64,000 nucleotides of DNA from Mycteria americana (GCF_035582795.1 NC_134365.1:142689077-142753076), one strand, 5' to 3'. Shown: positions 25,310-39,155, numbered from the stretch's first letter. Made by a program: numbers and translations. The notes: generated by a model not told the origin, from the sequence alone.

Positions 25310-25910
25310 CAGAGGAAACCAAGACTGAGGTAGAAATTTGAAAGTGAAAGAGCAGGAAAAGGAACTAGAAACAAGATTTTCCAGAGAGAATGGGGACAGC
25401 AGGTCAAGAAAGAAAAAACTTGTAAATCAGTGAATTATGGTAGATAAAAGTAACTGAAGAGAAGATAAAGAAGCCAGAACTGGAAGAGCTTGTACAAAGA
25501 GACTAGACATCAAGGGAGACAGAGTCATAAATCAGTGAGGTGTGGTGGGTAAAAATATCTGTAGTGAAGATGAAGTAGTCAGAACTGGAAGAGCCTGCAC
25601 TGACTTGAATAAAGAGCAAGAAGGGAAGCTTGAGACCCAGCTGGAATGAGAATGAGAATTGCAGGTTGAAATCATAGAGGGTCTAAGAAACTGGAAGGGA
25701 TGGTATGACAGTGGATAGGAAAACAAATCAAGGAAAAGAGGTGAGAGAACTGGGAGTGTCTGGGATGAAAGAGCTGAGGAGTTATGATTAAGGAAGATGA
25801 AGGGAACAGATTGGAAAGAAGAGCCTGCGCAGATAAGACTTGGGACTGACACAAGCGAGAAGAGATCAAGATAGTGGGAATCAATCAAGACAGACTGGGA
25901 CTTCTGATTC
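25310..25910. repeat. Degenerate purine-rich minisatellite, ~105-117 bp period
   Basis: Anchor words recur at regular spacing. TAAATCAGTGA is at 25423 and 25528, and CAGAACTGGAAGAGC at 25475 and 25580, both exactly 105 bp apart. Weaker copies follow (AGAAACTGGAAGGGA near 25686; GAACAGATTGGAAAG near 25804, with GAGCCTGC after it as in the second copy) and one diverged copy precedes (GGAACTAGAAACAAG near 25358). The plus strand is strongly purine-biased, which explains the long Ser/Leu-rich ORF on the other strand. Confidence 0.75.
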
Positions 25911-28550
25911 TCAACCTTCATCATTGCTATTCTGTCAGAAAGTATAGGTGCAAAGAGGATTTTAACTCTTCTAGTGCTTGTTCACATACAGATAAAACAC
26001 TAATAAGTATATTAGCTGATTTTTACTGCTTAACATACACTTTATAACCCATTGACCTCACTCTGATGACAACAGTTCTGGTTTAGACTTTAGCTGACAA
26101 CACATAAAGATCCCACCCTTATCACTGCAGCAACAGATTGTTACCTGGTTTACTTCATGGGAAGCAATCTACTTTGTTTCAGACATGGAAAATACATACA
26201 CAAACTTTAAGACTAAAACACTAACCATGTTCTGCCTGGTGGGATGCACATAACCAACCCTTCATCAAATTACCATACTAATGAAGCTGTGTAGCACCTG
26301 CCATAGTGCAGACTTTTAATCCGTGCAGTAGATTTACCTTTCTTCCCTGAAAAGATAAACAAGCATGAATTGCTTCCCACACATTGCAAGAGAACAACTA
26401 ACACATTGACCCATAGGATAGGAATAACCTGCTGCCGTATCTTATGTTCCTACTCTACTGTTCAGACTGCGAGGGTCTTAAGACACATGGTAATAGGGAT
26501 GTTGAAAAGGGCAACGTATATGTTGGTGACATTATATATAGAGTCGCATGGATGCTTACAGCGCCTGCACATTTATTTCACAGAGTGCCCTCAATTTTGC
26601 TGTAGGCTTCACATTGTCTGAATAAAACCTAGAAATATGTACTCCTTCCACTAATAAAACCATCATTTTAAAGGCAAAAAGCTAGCTGTTTTGCAAGTTT
26701 TACAAACAGTAATTCCAAGGTTTAATTCAACTGGTCCAAGCAAAACATCCTGTGTTATAATTAGAAGGTATGGAGGAATGGAGAGTAGTCTTTTTGAATA
26801 TGTGTGGGGTCTTTAGCCACTAATGAACAGAGCAAATTAATTTTCCCTCTACTGAGCAAAGTTACTGTTGGAAACAAGACTAGCAGCTGTATTTGATTTT
26901 TCAGAATGAAAGAAATCTAAAAAATGAGTGAAATATCTTAGAAATTAGCTGACTACAGTTTATCTGAATTTTAAAGCGATTTCAAGTCTGTGTCGAGACA
27001 ACATCCGCAGGAAAATAACCTATTCACCAAAATACCTAAGAAAATTAATCACCTTCGTCAAAATTTAAAATATTCAGCTGTATATGTTATATGGCCTCTT
27101 CATATAATATTATTAAATAAATCTATACAGCAAAGTTAACAATAGCTGTGCCCAGTATCAACTGGATCATTGTCATTTGCTAAGTGGCTGAAAATCTCTT
27201 ATTGTCTGGATCTATTCCTGGAGAAGTTAGCCTCATTTAGTACCTCCATTTCTCATTTTGCAAACCAACAAAAAAAAATGTTATTGAAAGATGTCTCCGA
27301 TACAATATTGCTGGATACTCCTCCAGTCTAAAGAAGTATCTGTAGACACTGTCCTGCATTGGGCTATTTGCCTCCACCTGATATCATGTCCCTGAAGTGA
27401 AAACAACAAGGAAACAGGAATAAAAATTAATCCCAGCAACTCTGATTTCTCTGGTGTACTCTTTCTGCAGCAGACTTTCATGCATCCTGAAGGGATGTGC
27501 TTGGAAAGCAAGAAAAATTGGATGGATGAAATTGAGTGGAACAGACAACAGCAAAGAAGTACGGAGGAGTAAAAAGGGAAGGACGTGAGAAGAATGAAGC
27601 TCTGAGAATGCTGAGGCTCATCTGTGTCACACCAGGGTTTTTAATGGTGAAAAGACAGGCATGTGCAGGCCTACCATGAAAAGGATTGCACCAAATCAGA
27701 TGACGCTTTCACTTAACCTAGTATTTGGTCCCCAACAGCAGCCAATCCAAATGCTTAAGGAACGAACATAAGAAACTTGGCAAGTATATTCTTTTACTAG
27801 TGCGCCCTTCTAGCTTTTGGCTGTCAGTATTTAGGGTATTTTGGACAGGAGAGTACTGTATTTAATAGGGCCCCATGGATCTTTTTACCTTCGTGAATTT
27901 GTTTTAGTCCATTTTGAACCAAGTAACTTTATTTTTTTTTTACTTCCACAACATCCTTTAGATGTTACTGCAGTAGGCTTCAGCTTTGAAGGCCTATATT
28001 CTAGATTCAGGTGGCAACATTTTTCCTTAATTGCATGTAGGACACATAAATGCAATTTTTAATCCCTGCTTTGCTTTTCCTGTGGTATAATAGGAGTAAT
28101 AGTACCTCCTTTCTTCCTCAGGGGAATGCTAAGTTGAGTCGATTTAAGAATGTGCTTAATTTCCTACAACAAGAGCCATATAAGAATTCGGATTTCACAC
28201 ATCCTATTTCAAACTACAATACTTTAATCACTGTATATGAACATATATACATGCCTACATACATAGATGTGTTGATATACACATCTGTACGTGCATGTGG
28301 GTGTATTACACACATATCCTATTTTTTCTACATATCTTCAAATTACATTATTGGGATTCTAATACATATTTTTTATTTGTATTCGAACAAATTAAGTATA
28401 AATATGTAAGAACAAATGGATGAAAACAAATAATAGATATAAACCACTATTTGTTGATATTTCATATGAATTTACCAAATGCTTCCTTTAAGTTTTAGTT
28501 TTCTACATTAAAAAATGTTGGCAGATCATATAGAAGCCACAGAGTTGTCT

Positions 28551-28584
28551 TCCCCCCTCCCCGCTCTTCTCCCCCCCACCCCGG
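28551..28584 (-). other. C-rich tracts; G-quadruplex-prone on the minus strand
   Basis: Four C-runs (CCCCCC, CCCC, CCCCCCC, CCCC) within 34 bp give four G-runs on the minus strand, which fits a G-quadruplex pattern. Confidence 0.6.
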
Positions 28585-31500
28585 TAATTGGCTCAAGATG
28601 TGACCAGTTGTTTCATCCTTATCCTGATTACTACAGACACATGCACCTCTTACAAGAACGATGATATGAAACTCTTTCAAAGCCCTCTTCCCAACTGAAT
28701 CATCCCAGCATTTTTATTCAGTTTGATTAAGCAATTTAGCTCTAAACTACTCTTTTAATATAACAGAACCCTTTGAGAAAATGCTTAATATACTTTATCC
28801 TTGAATGTACAGTATTTTCTGATGAAATAAGCAACATTTAAAAGATATTCACCTCATTAAAAATGCTGTGCTATCCTTAAGTGGTAAGAAAAAAAAAAAA
28901 TTACCTTGCTTAACTGAATGTCAGAACTCCAAAAATTTCCCTAAGAGTCATAAAAATCACACTGCAAACAAACTAGAAGACAACCCTGCCCTCCATAAGA
29001 TTCCAGAAAGAGAAATTTCCTCAGCTTCATGGGAAACAAAAAAGTAAGTTTTTAAATTGTAACAAATGGCAAAGTAATATTATATACTATTAATAATTTT
29101 CTGATATCAGCTTAAGATTCATTCAAACCTCTCAATTAATTCCTCTCTTACAAGTCAATCATATCTGTTGCATCTTTTATGGCATATGACTGCAAAAAGA
29201 GACATAAAACCATACACTTTTGGCCTGCTCCTAATGCTAATTCATTTAGACAAACATTACTTTGCATTTGCAACAAGCTAAGACCATGCAAAAAGTCAGT
29301 TATGGCAACCTAATTCATCACTGGTAATTCAATGTCAGTAATATGATTGCTTCTAACATTTATTTTTATAGTGCAAACTTACTATTTCTTAATGCTGATT
29401 TTTCAATATTTTGCTGTTTCTCCTACTCCCTGGTAAGATATCTTCTCAGAATCCTCTCCAGCCCTCAGAGTCAGAGGTGCTCCTCCCGTTTCCTCAGGTC
29501 CAGGCACATTTGACGTGCTTATTGGGGTTTCTTTCCAGAAGAGCCTAAGTGACACAGGAATCCTCCATCCTACCCATCGGTTAGGCAATTCAGATTCAGT
29601 GCCAGATTAGGACGACTATTTGTTTTCCAGGTTGGAACTGATTTGCATTCAGCCCTCTCACGGTGTGGGCAAAGAGGGCAGGGTCTGTCTGTATCTGTAA
29701 ACAGGTATCTGTGCTAGTAAAAAAGCTGGAATGCTTTTCTCAAAAGTGCCATTAGATTTCAATATGTATCTTCAGGTAACTATGTACATAAATGAAAATC
29801 TGTATTTAATTTATTAAAAGTTGTCTCATTCTAAGACAGAAATTTCACTTAACACGAGCTGGGAAAAACACCAGAACAAATAATCATGTTTCTTGTTCAA
29901 GCATGATTAATAACTGTGTCTGAATCAAATAGAGATGAAGCCACACAGCCTCCATCAGATATAAGTTCAATTTGAGTATTTTTTTAAAATGGTCTCTCAA
30001 GAATTTGCTAGTTTCATCTCAACTAAATTACAGAACTTAATGGCATTATGAGTAAATAATAAACATTACTTCTGGTAGTAAATTATAACCTGAATGGAAG
30101 ATAAGATTATCTTTTGTGATATAATGCCATTATTTTATTTGTAATAAAAAACCTGTATAATTACATACACATATTAGAGCATATACTTTTTTCCATGATT
30201 ACTGTTTCATAATATTCCTTCTGTTAGTCAAATGCTCGTTAGAAATTTGATTTTTAATATAGGCTCTGGTCAGCAATATAATAAAGGAGAATCACAAGAT
30301 AACACAGGTAGTCATCTTATTTGCCAGTTATGCACCATACTGAAAGAGAAAAATCTTTTAATTAAAAAAAAAAAAAAGCTAATTATGAGTAACTACTAGT
30401 GACTGTGTCATGTCACTTCCTTGAAAGCAGACAAGTGTTCTAAACAGTTAAAAGAAATCTTTCAGATGGAGTAATTGCACATTACTAAAATGTGTAGGAA
30501 TATATGAAGGATGCACTTCTGCTCTGTCTTTACAGTTCACCACAAGGATTTTAGGTCTATAACTCTCTGCATACATTTTGTATTTAGCATAAATATATAA
30601 TAAATTAGCATTAGATGTTGATGGAACAGAAAGATGAGAGAGATGAGAAAGCTTCGTTTTCTGAAATCTGTATCAACTTCAGCAAATATTACATGATGCT
30701 GACTGACAACATGTGTAAAGCTGTTGACATATGCTATTATTATCTGTTTTAATGTGTATGCTTATTAGAGTAAGAACTTTATAACGCTATATTAACCAAT
30801 GTAATATGACACTTGTTTACACACCTTGAGGGCTTAGCTAAACCCATCCATGATATCCAGCTTACTTAATAGTTTTGAAAGCTGTCGAGTCAGGGTTTTT
30901 TAATACACCAGAGCTAGATGATGTGTGAAATGACTATTTTTGATACTGCCTTCTTCAAGAGTGTCAAATGGACATGAGCAAGAAGAACTTGTGTGACTAA
31001 AACTTTGTACTTCTGTTTTTATGATAAGCAAGCAGATAAAGACAGTAGAGCTCTGCAGGACTGCGAGTCTTACACGTGGAATTAACAGAAGAGTTTTGTT
31101 ACGTCAATTTCAATTGCACCAAAATATAAACCATAGCTTCATCTCATTGACTGGTTACAGTCTCTTCACCTTCACCCAACTATAGCCAAACTGGCCTCTT
31201 CTGAGTTTCCATTCACATTCAAAGTAATAGCCCAGAAAATGTTTAAAAAGGGAAAAAAAAAAGTCTAATTACATGTAACATTGGACTAAAACACTAAACT
31301 CCACCAATACACTGCCTTCACAGGGACAGTGCACAGATGTGAATGTTGGCATGTAAGTCCTGCTGTAAGTCTTTGGAGGGACAGTAAGACAAATGGCCAA
31401 CCACTTAACACTAGATTTTAATTTCATTCAATTTGAAAGCAGTTTCTAAGACTTTTTCACTGAAATGGTAGTTTTTAAATGCCAATCAGAGGAAAACATG

Positions 31501-33530
31501 AAACCTAACAGGAGGAAAAAAAAGAAACTTGTAATCCTCAAAACCCCATCTTTCTCCCCTGAGTTACTCACTGGTATCCTCTGGAGTCTGTCAAGATCAA
31601 AGCTTTGGATTTTATAACATAATATTCCTCTATCTACAACCACTTTTCTAGTCAAAGTGGTTTAACAGAGAAATTACAGTGAAATGGCCAGTTAATTTTT
31701 CTTTGCTACATAAAGCTAGCAAGTAGCACATCAATAAAATGATCCAGTATGTTACACTATTTCCAAAAGGATGCTTCATTTAAAGAAAAGAGAAGTTGCA
31801 TTTGCATTAATTTGTTCTCAAAGTGTGGGATTATTATTTTTAAAACAGCTCTATTGTTATTTATACTTGCATTATGATAACACTCAAGGGCTCTCAATAC
31901 AGCTGATTGTACCAGATACAAAAATTGAGAAAAGGCTGCATTCAGCCAATACTAATTTTACCCATGTAGAAGTTAAATGCCTAGATGGCCCATATCAACT
32001 AGGCACTCATGGTGCAAACCAGTCCATCTGAATTTATTCATCTTAAAGTTATGCATTTAGTCTGAGCTAATTATCTAGGCTTCCTCTCTAATTAATAGGA
32101 AGAGACAGGCACCTTAAGAGGATGATTCATCTCTTAAGATTGGTATAATGAAATGTTGGAAGTGATGCTCATGATCTTTTTCCACAGACAAAAAAAAAGA
32201 GCCTAAACACCTAGTTTAGACTAGATGTATACAAAAGGAATAAAGTTACATGAAATAAATCCCACCTTGATGGCGGGTTGCCTGTGTGCACTCAGCATAA
32301 AATATGAAAAAACAACTTTGTGTAATAAACAACTGCTACATTTTTCAGTAAGTGTAACGTGCTGTACCAACCTTACTGGTGTAACAGTTTCTTACTCTGT
32401 AATTCCACTGAAATCTGAGAACTAGGGACAACTCTTGATGAGTTTTAGTCGCAAAAAATTTTGCTCCAAGGGATGCATATAAGTATTTTTCCTTTCCAGA
32501 CTGTATAGCAATCTGACGAATATTCCATCTTAAATATTTTATTCCTTCATTACTCTCAAACAAAAGATACTTGATATAAGAGTGATTACATCCAACAGCA
32601 AGGATTATTTTATAGGAATATTGGTAATTCTCTGATTGAAGGCACCTATAGTCAACTCTGTATTTAGGTTACAATCACAAGTCTGATCCGACAAATAAAT
32701 GTTATCTCTGACAGAGTTCTGACAGAATAGAAATTACATTCCCCACTGTTACTCAAGCCAGATGATATTTCAAGGAAGCTGTTGTCAGAGGTGACCAACC
32801 AACAGACCGTGAGCTCAGCCTGACTGTGGTTCACAGCCTCCTCCCTGCTGCCCTTTTGCCTAAGGGCTACACACACACAAGGCAACCAAAACAGCCTGTG
32901 ACCGGCCAGTCACTACTACATCTTATTACCTTCTTTCATGAGGTCCTTGTCACAGAAGAAAAAACAACTCCTGACACATGACAAGAACAAGTCTGTTAAC
33001 GTGCATGGGCACTGTCCAGCGATTCACATGGCTAGCGTACATTTTGGTCATGTCACTGGAATGCACCTATTCACATGTTCAGGTATCACACATGTTCCCC
33101 TGGCCCCCATCACACCGTGGGGGATGCATTCATTCTCATCACAGGACAGCGATGCACATGTGTGTCCTGTCACATAAGGGGTAGGAGAAGAGAGAGTAAC
33201 GGTGTACTTATACGATATAGATATACTCAGATCATCTGATGGAGAAAGGGGTACTGCAAGCAGCTGTTCAATCTGTTGCGTTGCAGAAACTGAGAACAGC
33301 TGTATTAGAAGGTATGTAAACTAATTGAAAGGAAATGGTTGTGTCTGCACTAGTACTTTTGTGTTCTTTCCCAGAAACACTACCAGAAAGAGTATGTATT
33401 GGAAAAAGCATTAGAGTACAAGAAAAAAACACACCTCCCATGTTTATCAAAACAAAATATCACTTGTATCTGCATTTGGATTATCTCAGTTTACCAAGCT
33501 ACTGAAACCAAGACCACTTTTTCATGATAA

Positions 33531-34407
33531 TGTATTGGATGCAGGTGTCAATGTGTTGGCAGCGGGGAGCTGCAGGGGGGGCCCTCTGTGAGATGAGACC
33601 AGGGGCTGCCCTGTGCCGAACACAGTCAGTTCCAGACAGCTCTGCAATGGACTCACTGCAGGACACAGCTGAGCCCATCAGCCAAACTGGTGGCACCTTG
33701 GGGAAACATATTGAAGAGAGGGTAAAAAACACTGGGGGGAAGGAACACAGAGAGAAGGGTGGTGGGGGGCAGAGGCGGGGGGTGGGGGGGAGGGAGGGAG
33801 GAGGAGCAGCAGGAGGAGGAAGGAACAACAAGGCCAGAGCAGTAGGAAGTGCTCCACGCTGGAGCAGGTACATACCCAAAGGGACTGCAGCCTGTGGAGG
33901 GCCCATACCAGAGAATAGGAAAAAAAGTGAGCAACAAGGAGTGGCAGAGTCAGGGCTAAGCACTGACTTTGTCCTCCTGTGCCACCCATGGCTGAAGAGA
34001 CAGAGTGCAACCTGCAGCAGTAACATGGCAGAAGGAGATGTCTGGAGTGAAGGTGTGAAGTGGAGACTAGGAGGGTCAAAGAGAGGAATCTGAAGTTGAG
34101 CCGGGGAAGGTGGGAGAAAAGGTGGTTTTCCTGCATGTTTAAATGTTTGTCCTTTTTTGTTGTTTCCCAATACTCCCATCAGTAATCAAATATTTATGCT
34201 ACCAGGCAATAAATTAAGTTAAATTCCCCAAGTTGTTTTGCCCATGACAGTACTTGGTAAGTGATTTCCCCGTCTTTATTTCAACCCATGAGTCTTCTTC
34301 ACTCCTGTTCCTCCTATTTTCTCCCCCATCTCACTGGGGAAGGGGGGAAGAAAATGAGCAAGCAGCTGTGTGGGTGCTTGGCTGTTAGCCAGGGCCAACA
34401 CACCATG
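33531..34407 (-). mobile_element. Solo LTR of an ERVL-type retrovirus, minus strand
   Basis: Read on the minus strand, the element begins near 34407 with GGTGTGTTGG...CAAGCACC.ACACAGC. The first ~130 bp then align with the 5' part of the provirus LTR at 10316, including GGGGGAGA and AAATAAAGAC. The remainder is GC-rich with long pyrimidine tracts and ends CCAATACA at 33531. About 877 bp long, it has no retroviral coding on either side, so it is best read as a solo LTR. Its 3' part does not resemble the provirus LTR, so it is a related but different subfamily. A target-site duplication is not obvious. The 189-codon plus-strand ORF and minus-strand ORFs over 150 codons inside it are by-products of this composition. 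Confidence 0.75.
33757..33800 (+). other. G-quadruplex-prone G-tracts inside the solo LTR
   Basis: Consecutive G-runs GGG, GGGGGG, GGGGGG, GGGGGGG and GGG within 44 bp on the plus strand, a strong G-quadruplex pattern. Confidence 0.7.
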
Positions 34408-35924
34408 TTTAAAACGAAAAGGGATGAACGGATCCAATGGCAAATTACTTTCATTGATTACTATTAGCCAAAAGTTTCTTTGCTGTGATCCAATCCATCT
34501 AGATTCTAAAAGTGAACCTTTTGCCAGGGAGAGAGATGGCAAAGCTTTTTAAGTAAAAAATAATTCAATTTGAGATCAACTGACTTATGGTGTTGCTGGT
34601 GTAAGCAGGAGGCTCACAAGACACAAATGAATAGCTTCTCCTTCCTCTTAATTTGCACAAGTAAGAAACATTTAAATTAAACAAGTGTAGCTGCTTACTG
34701 AAGACCAAGTTCCTTCTCTACAGTTTCTAAAACAAAGGAAAATCTGGTTTATGTTACTTCTGTCATACAACTAATATTCAGGAAATGGTACGTCCTCATC
34801 TTGCAAATAGTCATGAACATGTCTCATGACAAATTGTTTGGAATTTTTTTGACAAAAAAATCTTTCTAGTGGGGAAAAAAAAAGAAATTTTAAGGGAAAA
34901 AAAGTTTTTTTAAAATGTAGCAATTTAAAAATGAAATTGTTCTCCTTTACTTTTATACTTAGAAATATAGCCTGTTTAGCATTTACAAGGTGAAACCAAA
35001 CCACTTTCGTTGTTCTTTTGGGACAGGAGATATTTTTACTATGTTATTTTGAACACAGTTAAAAGATTAACCCCCAAACCACCCAGTTTTTATGACCTAA
35101 TGCAAAGTTAGAACAAAGAGAATAGAATTATCCATTCATAATTTTTATTTTTGCCCAATTAACATGGTTAAAAAAAGCTTCAGAAATGGGAAAAAAAAAA
35201 GATAAGTTATTTTCTAACCAGCTCTAATGCAGAGATACTCCACTAGCATTATTCACTGTAAACACTAAAAGTACAAAACAGCTTTAAAATCAAATACAAT
35301 TATTGGAAAATAGATTTGAAAACAAAAGGCAAGGATCATGAAATTAGGAGGTTGTACAAACCAGGAAAATATTTACCCTGAAAAGAAGGATTATGAGCTG
35401 CATAGTGGTTATATAACTGCCTGATTGCAAACTACATAGATCAGAATCTTCTAAAAAATGTGCAAGCCAAAGGGCAAAGACGTTTACAAATCAAGGCATA
35501 TATATTAGCCAACATTTTATCCCAATTCCAAAGATTTGATCATTTACCAATTTCAGTAAGCATACAAAAGAATAACTGACTTACTCCCTCATCAAGAAAA
35601 AAAAATAATAAAAATTGTGAATATACTTAGCTTGGCAAAATATTTGAGGGACAGAATTTAAACATCATAGGATTAGGCAACAATTAGAATGAAAGTCTTA
35701 AAATGAAGGCTATCTGAAAAAGCAAATAATTCTGATACTAAAAATATCTGCTTACAGTACAAGAAGAGGCTAAGTCGGTCCTTAGAGTCTGACAGAAAAA
35801 AAACCCATCTTGAACAAACAGTGTAGAAATGCATATATTGTATTACAGCAATACAGGAAAAACAGCAGTTTAAGCCACAAGGTATCCAGGTTCCTTCTAC
35901 CCTGTGTGAGAAGAAAACTGTTGC

Positions 35925-35988
35925 TCCTTCCTTCCGCTCCTCCCTCCCCTTCCCTTTCTTTTCTCTAATTCTTTCTTTCTCCCTTTCA
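35925..35988 (+). repeat. Polypyrimidine tract
   Basis: CTCC/TTCC/TTTC-rich run of about 60 bp ending CCCTTTCATAG. It is triplex-prone low-complexity sequence; the acceptor-like end is probably fortuitous. Confidence 0.7.
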
Positions 35989-37133
35989 TAGGGACTCTAG
36001 GAAACTTGTAAATTCTTGCTGTTAAAACAGAACACCATCCCTTCACACATAGGAGCTAAGAGGCAAAATCCCAGCACAACAAAATGAAAATTATCATTAG
36101 CTCAGGACTATAGCAATTCACTTCATTTTCACCTTATTTTGTATGACATTTTAAGAGCATAAATAAACATAAAAAGTATTCCAAAAAGGCATTTTTTCTA
36201 TTTTCTTGTGGTACACCAGTATTAACTTCCTTTTAACATTTGAACAGTTTCTCAATAATAGCTCCAGGGTTCTCATTATCTTTTGGCCTGGACTGGAGCA
36301 TGCTACAAGTATGTTTGAAGCAAATAACATGCTTTTTCAATCATATCAGAATGTCTTTAAATAAGTTTTTAAGAAAGGACATTTTCCTTCACTCTGTGCC
36401 TTCAGGTACAACACAACCTTATGTTTTTAAAGGATGGATTCTGTTCATCAGTGAAAAAGAACATATCACTCCCTCTGTCCAACATGCATTTTTCAGGACT
36501 AATACTTTACCGCTATTACTAGACAACTGCTATAATAGACAACATATCCAGTTGTCTACTATAATAACCTATATGAACTGGAGACACGACGATTTTTACA
36601 TAGCTAAGAGTAACTTGTGTAAATGACTAATCTGTGTCAACAGGTTCTAATTTTCTTCATAGTTGCCAGTTCTGTCAGCAGTGCAGAATATAAACGTTAA
36701 CAAAAAAAAAAAAAGGAGGATAAAGTAGCCTTCTAGCTTACTGACTTTGACTTCTAATTAAATAAATTTTGTAACACTAGGGATTCCTGCAGAAAGCATG
36801 TTCACATACACCACCATATAACCACCAATCTGGCTAGTTTAAGACAATGTCAGAGGAAAACAGGTCCATCTGAGCTCTATACCCTAAGTTTTCCTTATGA
36901 GTATGGCTGATCAACTGATTCTTTAGCATGGTAGAAAAAAGAAGAGGCCATTTTTACACCGTTACCTTTTAATTGAAAACATTTGTCCAGGATGCGAAAA
37001 ATCCAAGATCAGCATCATTGTGAACCTGAGGCAGTTCAAACTTGTGTGTTCACAGCCCAGAGTGCCATAGCCACAATTCTTGTTAAGGACCTCTTAACAA
37101 TCTGTCTCAAATGTCTGTCTTCCTCCTATCCCT

Positions 37134-37171
37134 CTTCTCACCCTAAACTAAACTTCTCACCCTAAACTAAT
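37134..37171. repeat. 19-bp tandem duplication
   Basis: CTTCTCACCCTAAACTAA followed by A, then the same word followed by T. Two near-identical adjacent copies, indicating a recent slippage or duplication event. Confidence 0.9.
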
Positions 37172-39155
37172 TTTATTTCATTCCTCCTCATCCCCAAGGT
37201 TCCTCTCATACAATCAAGAAGCCACCCCACAAACTCTTCTGCAAACCCAATCTTTCTAAACCATGCCCTACCAAATCCCTTCCTAGTCAAGAATCCCATA
37301 TTAATGTGCCAATGATCTAAACTCACACTGAATACCTCTTGGATGAAGCTGCTCAACTCCTCCAGTTTTGCTTGCCCAGGTACTGTTGTTATCACTACCA
37401 CTCTACCATTACTACTCTTGCTGCTGCTGTGTCTCCCTGCTTGCCTGCTCCATGTCCCCTCTCCCCACCACATAGGCTCTTCCACCGGCCAGCACCATAC
37501 AGTGCTCCCTATTGGTGACTGTGGCTCTCCTGGTATTAAAGCAGCCTCAGCTGCTGGTCTGACAGGGATTTAACACAGGAATGCACTTACTAAAATCCAC
37601 CTAGACAGCCCCCGAAGGGGAGAGACAAAAATATGTTTGTGGGAAAACAGGATGTATGGAATCCATATTATTAAAGAGTCATTACAAAACTGCATAGCAA
37701 GTAATACATGTGGTCAGGTTCTCTTCAACACTTGTTTTGGTTAAATAGGCTTCTACTCTTTCATCTTCCTTCTTCTTCTCTCAGTGTGGTTGCCCTTATG
37801 TAGTCTTTCTGTTTAAGGCTGGCAGATACAACCTATTCAGAAGTGATGACTTTTCCTTACCTTTCCTCTTTCTCTATTATTCCTTGCCATACTCTCTATC
37901 TCAGTGATTCCTCTTATAGATTCCTCAGTAGCTGTGTTTACACCCAGTTAGCAGGTTGGATGTGTATGAGATTACAAAGGAAGATATTAGATTTATTTAA
38001 TATCACTTAAAAAGTTACAGTTAAGTCTTGCAGGCTTCCACCTTTGAATCAAACAGATTTTGTCAGATTATATACACTGCACACAAACCAGAGTCACTTC
38101 AAAACTACAAGCTTATTTCAGAACCTAACCCCCTCCAAAACTATTTAACAATTCATTTCCATTTGATTCTTGAAACAGAGTCCGTAATCAAAATTACATA
38201 TACTTTTAACATTACTTTTTAAACAACCAGAGCTTAAGTGGTAAGGGAAAAACCACTGCTGCACAGCTGGAAAATGTTCTAGTTCACAAGCACCCCACTT
38301 TCTTTTTTGTTCAAAATGCTTTCACAATTCAAGTGAAGCTAATACTCTTCTTAACCCTTTGTAGGCAGAGAATGTTCCACTCCTTTGCAATACCTAATAA
38401 CAAAGCGCATTTTGTTACAAAATAATTTGCCACTATAGTTGATAGTACCTTACAGACAGGAGTAGACAGTATTAGCATCCTTTTTTCTTTCTTATATAAA
38501 ATACATTGCATTAAGTTAATGAGGAAAAGACAACACAGCATATGTTACTACTCCTCATAATTGCTGATTTCCTGCATGAAGAATTTGCTTTGAGCTGTGA
38601 AAGAATATGAACTCCAACTACATGTGACCTCCATGTTTACAATGCAACTATATATAAAGTGATAGACTTTGGGGCAGGAGGGGCATTTTACCTTGCAGCA
38701 CGGAATTGTTTCAGTTTCTGCCTCTAGTTTTCAAACAAGATGGTTGTGCACTTATTATCGGTAAATGGGTACAAAGTCCAGTCACATGAACTGAAACAGA
38801 AAGGTGGAGCGGAAGAAAGAAGGACAACACTGAAAAAGACAACTTATTATACAACGCTGACAATATTTCTTGGTAAGACACAACTTCACTAGTAGGAAAC
38901 AATCTCAACATGTTTTCATAATGCATATATACACATGCCTAACCAAGACACTTGTTTTAGTTTGTTGCTGAAGATCTCCTGTTAGGCTTTTCAGATGCTA
39001 GTGACTTTGCATCATATTTTTGGAAAACAAGGGCAGTGCCAGAATCTCAGGTACATTTCTGCCTTTGGTACACATGGTAAGCGTTCCTGCAGAATACCGA
39101 CATAGCAACTTCTGAGGCACTGGATTAAAACACCTTTTAAAGTATAATTTCGGAT

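Larger units (their letters stand above)
24238..33530. other. Non-coding DNA upstream of the STS start-codon exon, left part
   Basis: Probably STS 5' leader intron and regulatory DNA, inferred from the acceptor just upstream of the start codon. It contains a poly-T run near 24606-24620, the ~105-bp minisatellite at 25.3-25.9 kb and C-rich tracts at 28551-28584. I could not identify an untranslated STS exon or any other gene. Confidence 0.6.

Noticed and set aside
25532..25924. 130-codon Ser/Leu-rich minus-strand ORF
   Set aside because: It is the pyrimidine-strand reading of the minisatellite and repeats with it.
33524..34093. 189-codon plus-strand ORF and overlapping minus-strand ORFs of 226, 152 and 94 codons
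   Set aside because: They lie inside the solo LTR; their Gly/Arg and Pro/Ser/Leu-rich content simply reflects its G-rich and C-rich tracts.
36240..36626. 128-codon plus-strand ORF
   Set aside because: No domain or family recognised, low-complexity neighbourhood, likely chance.
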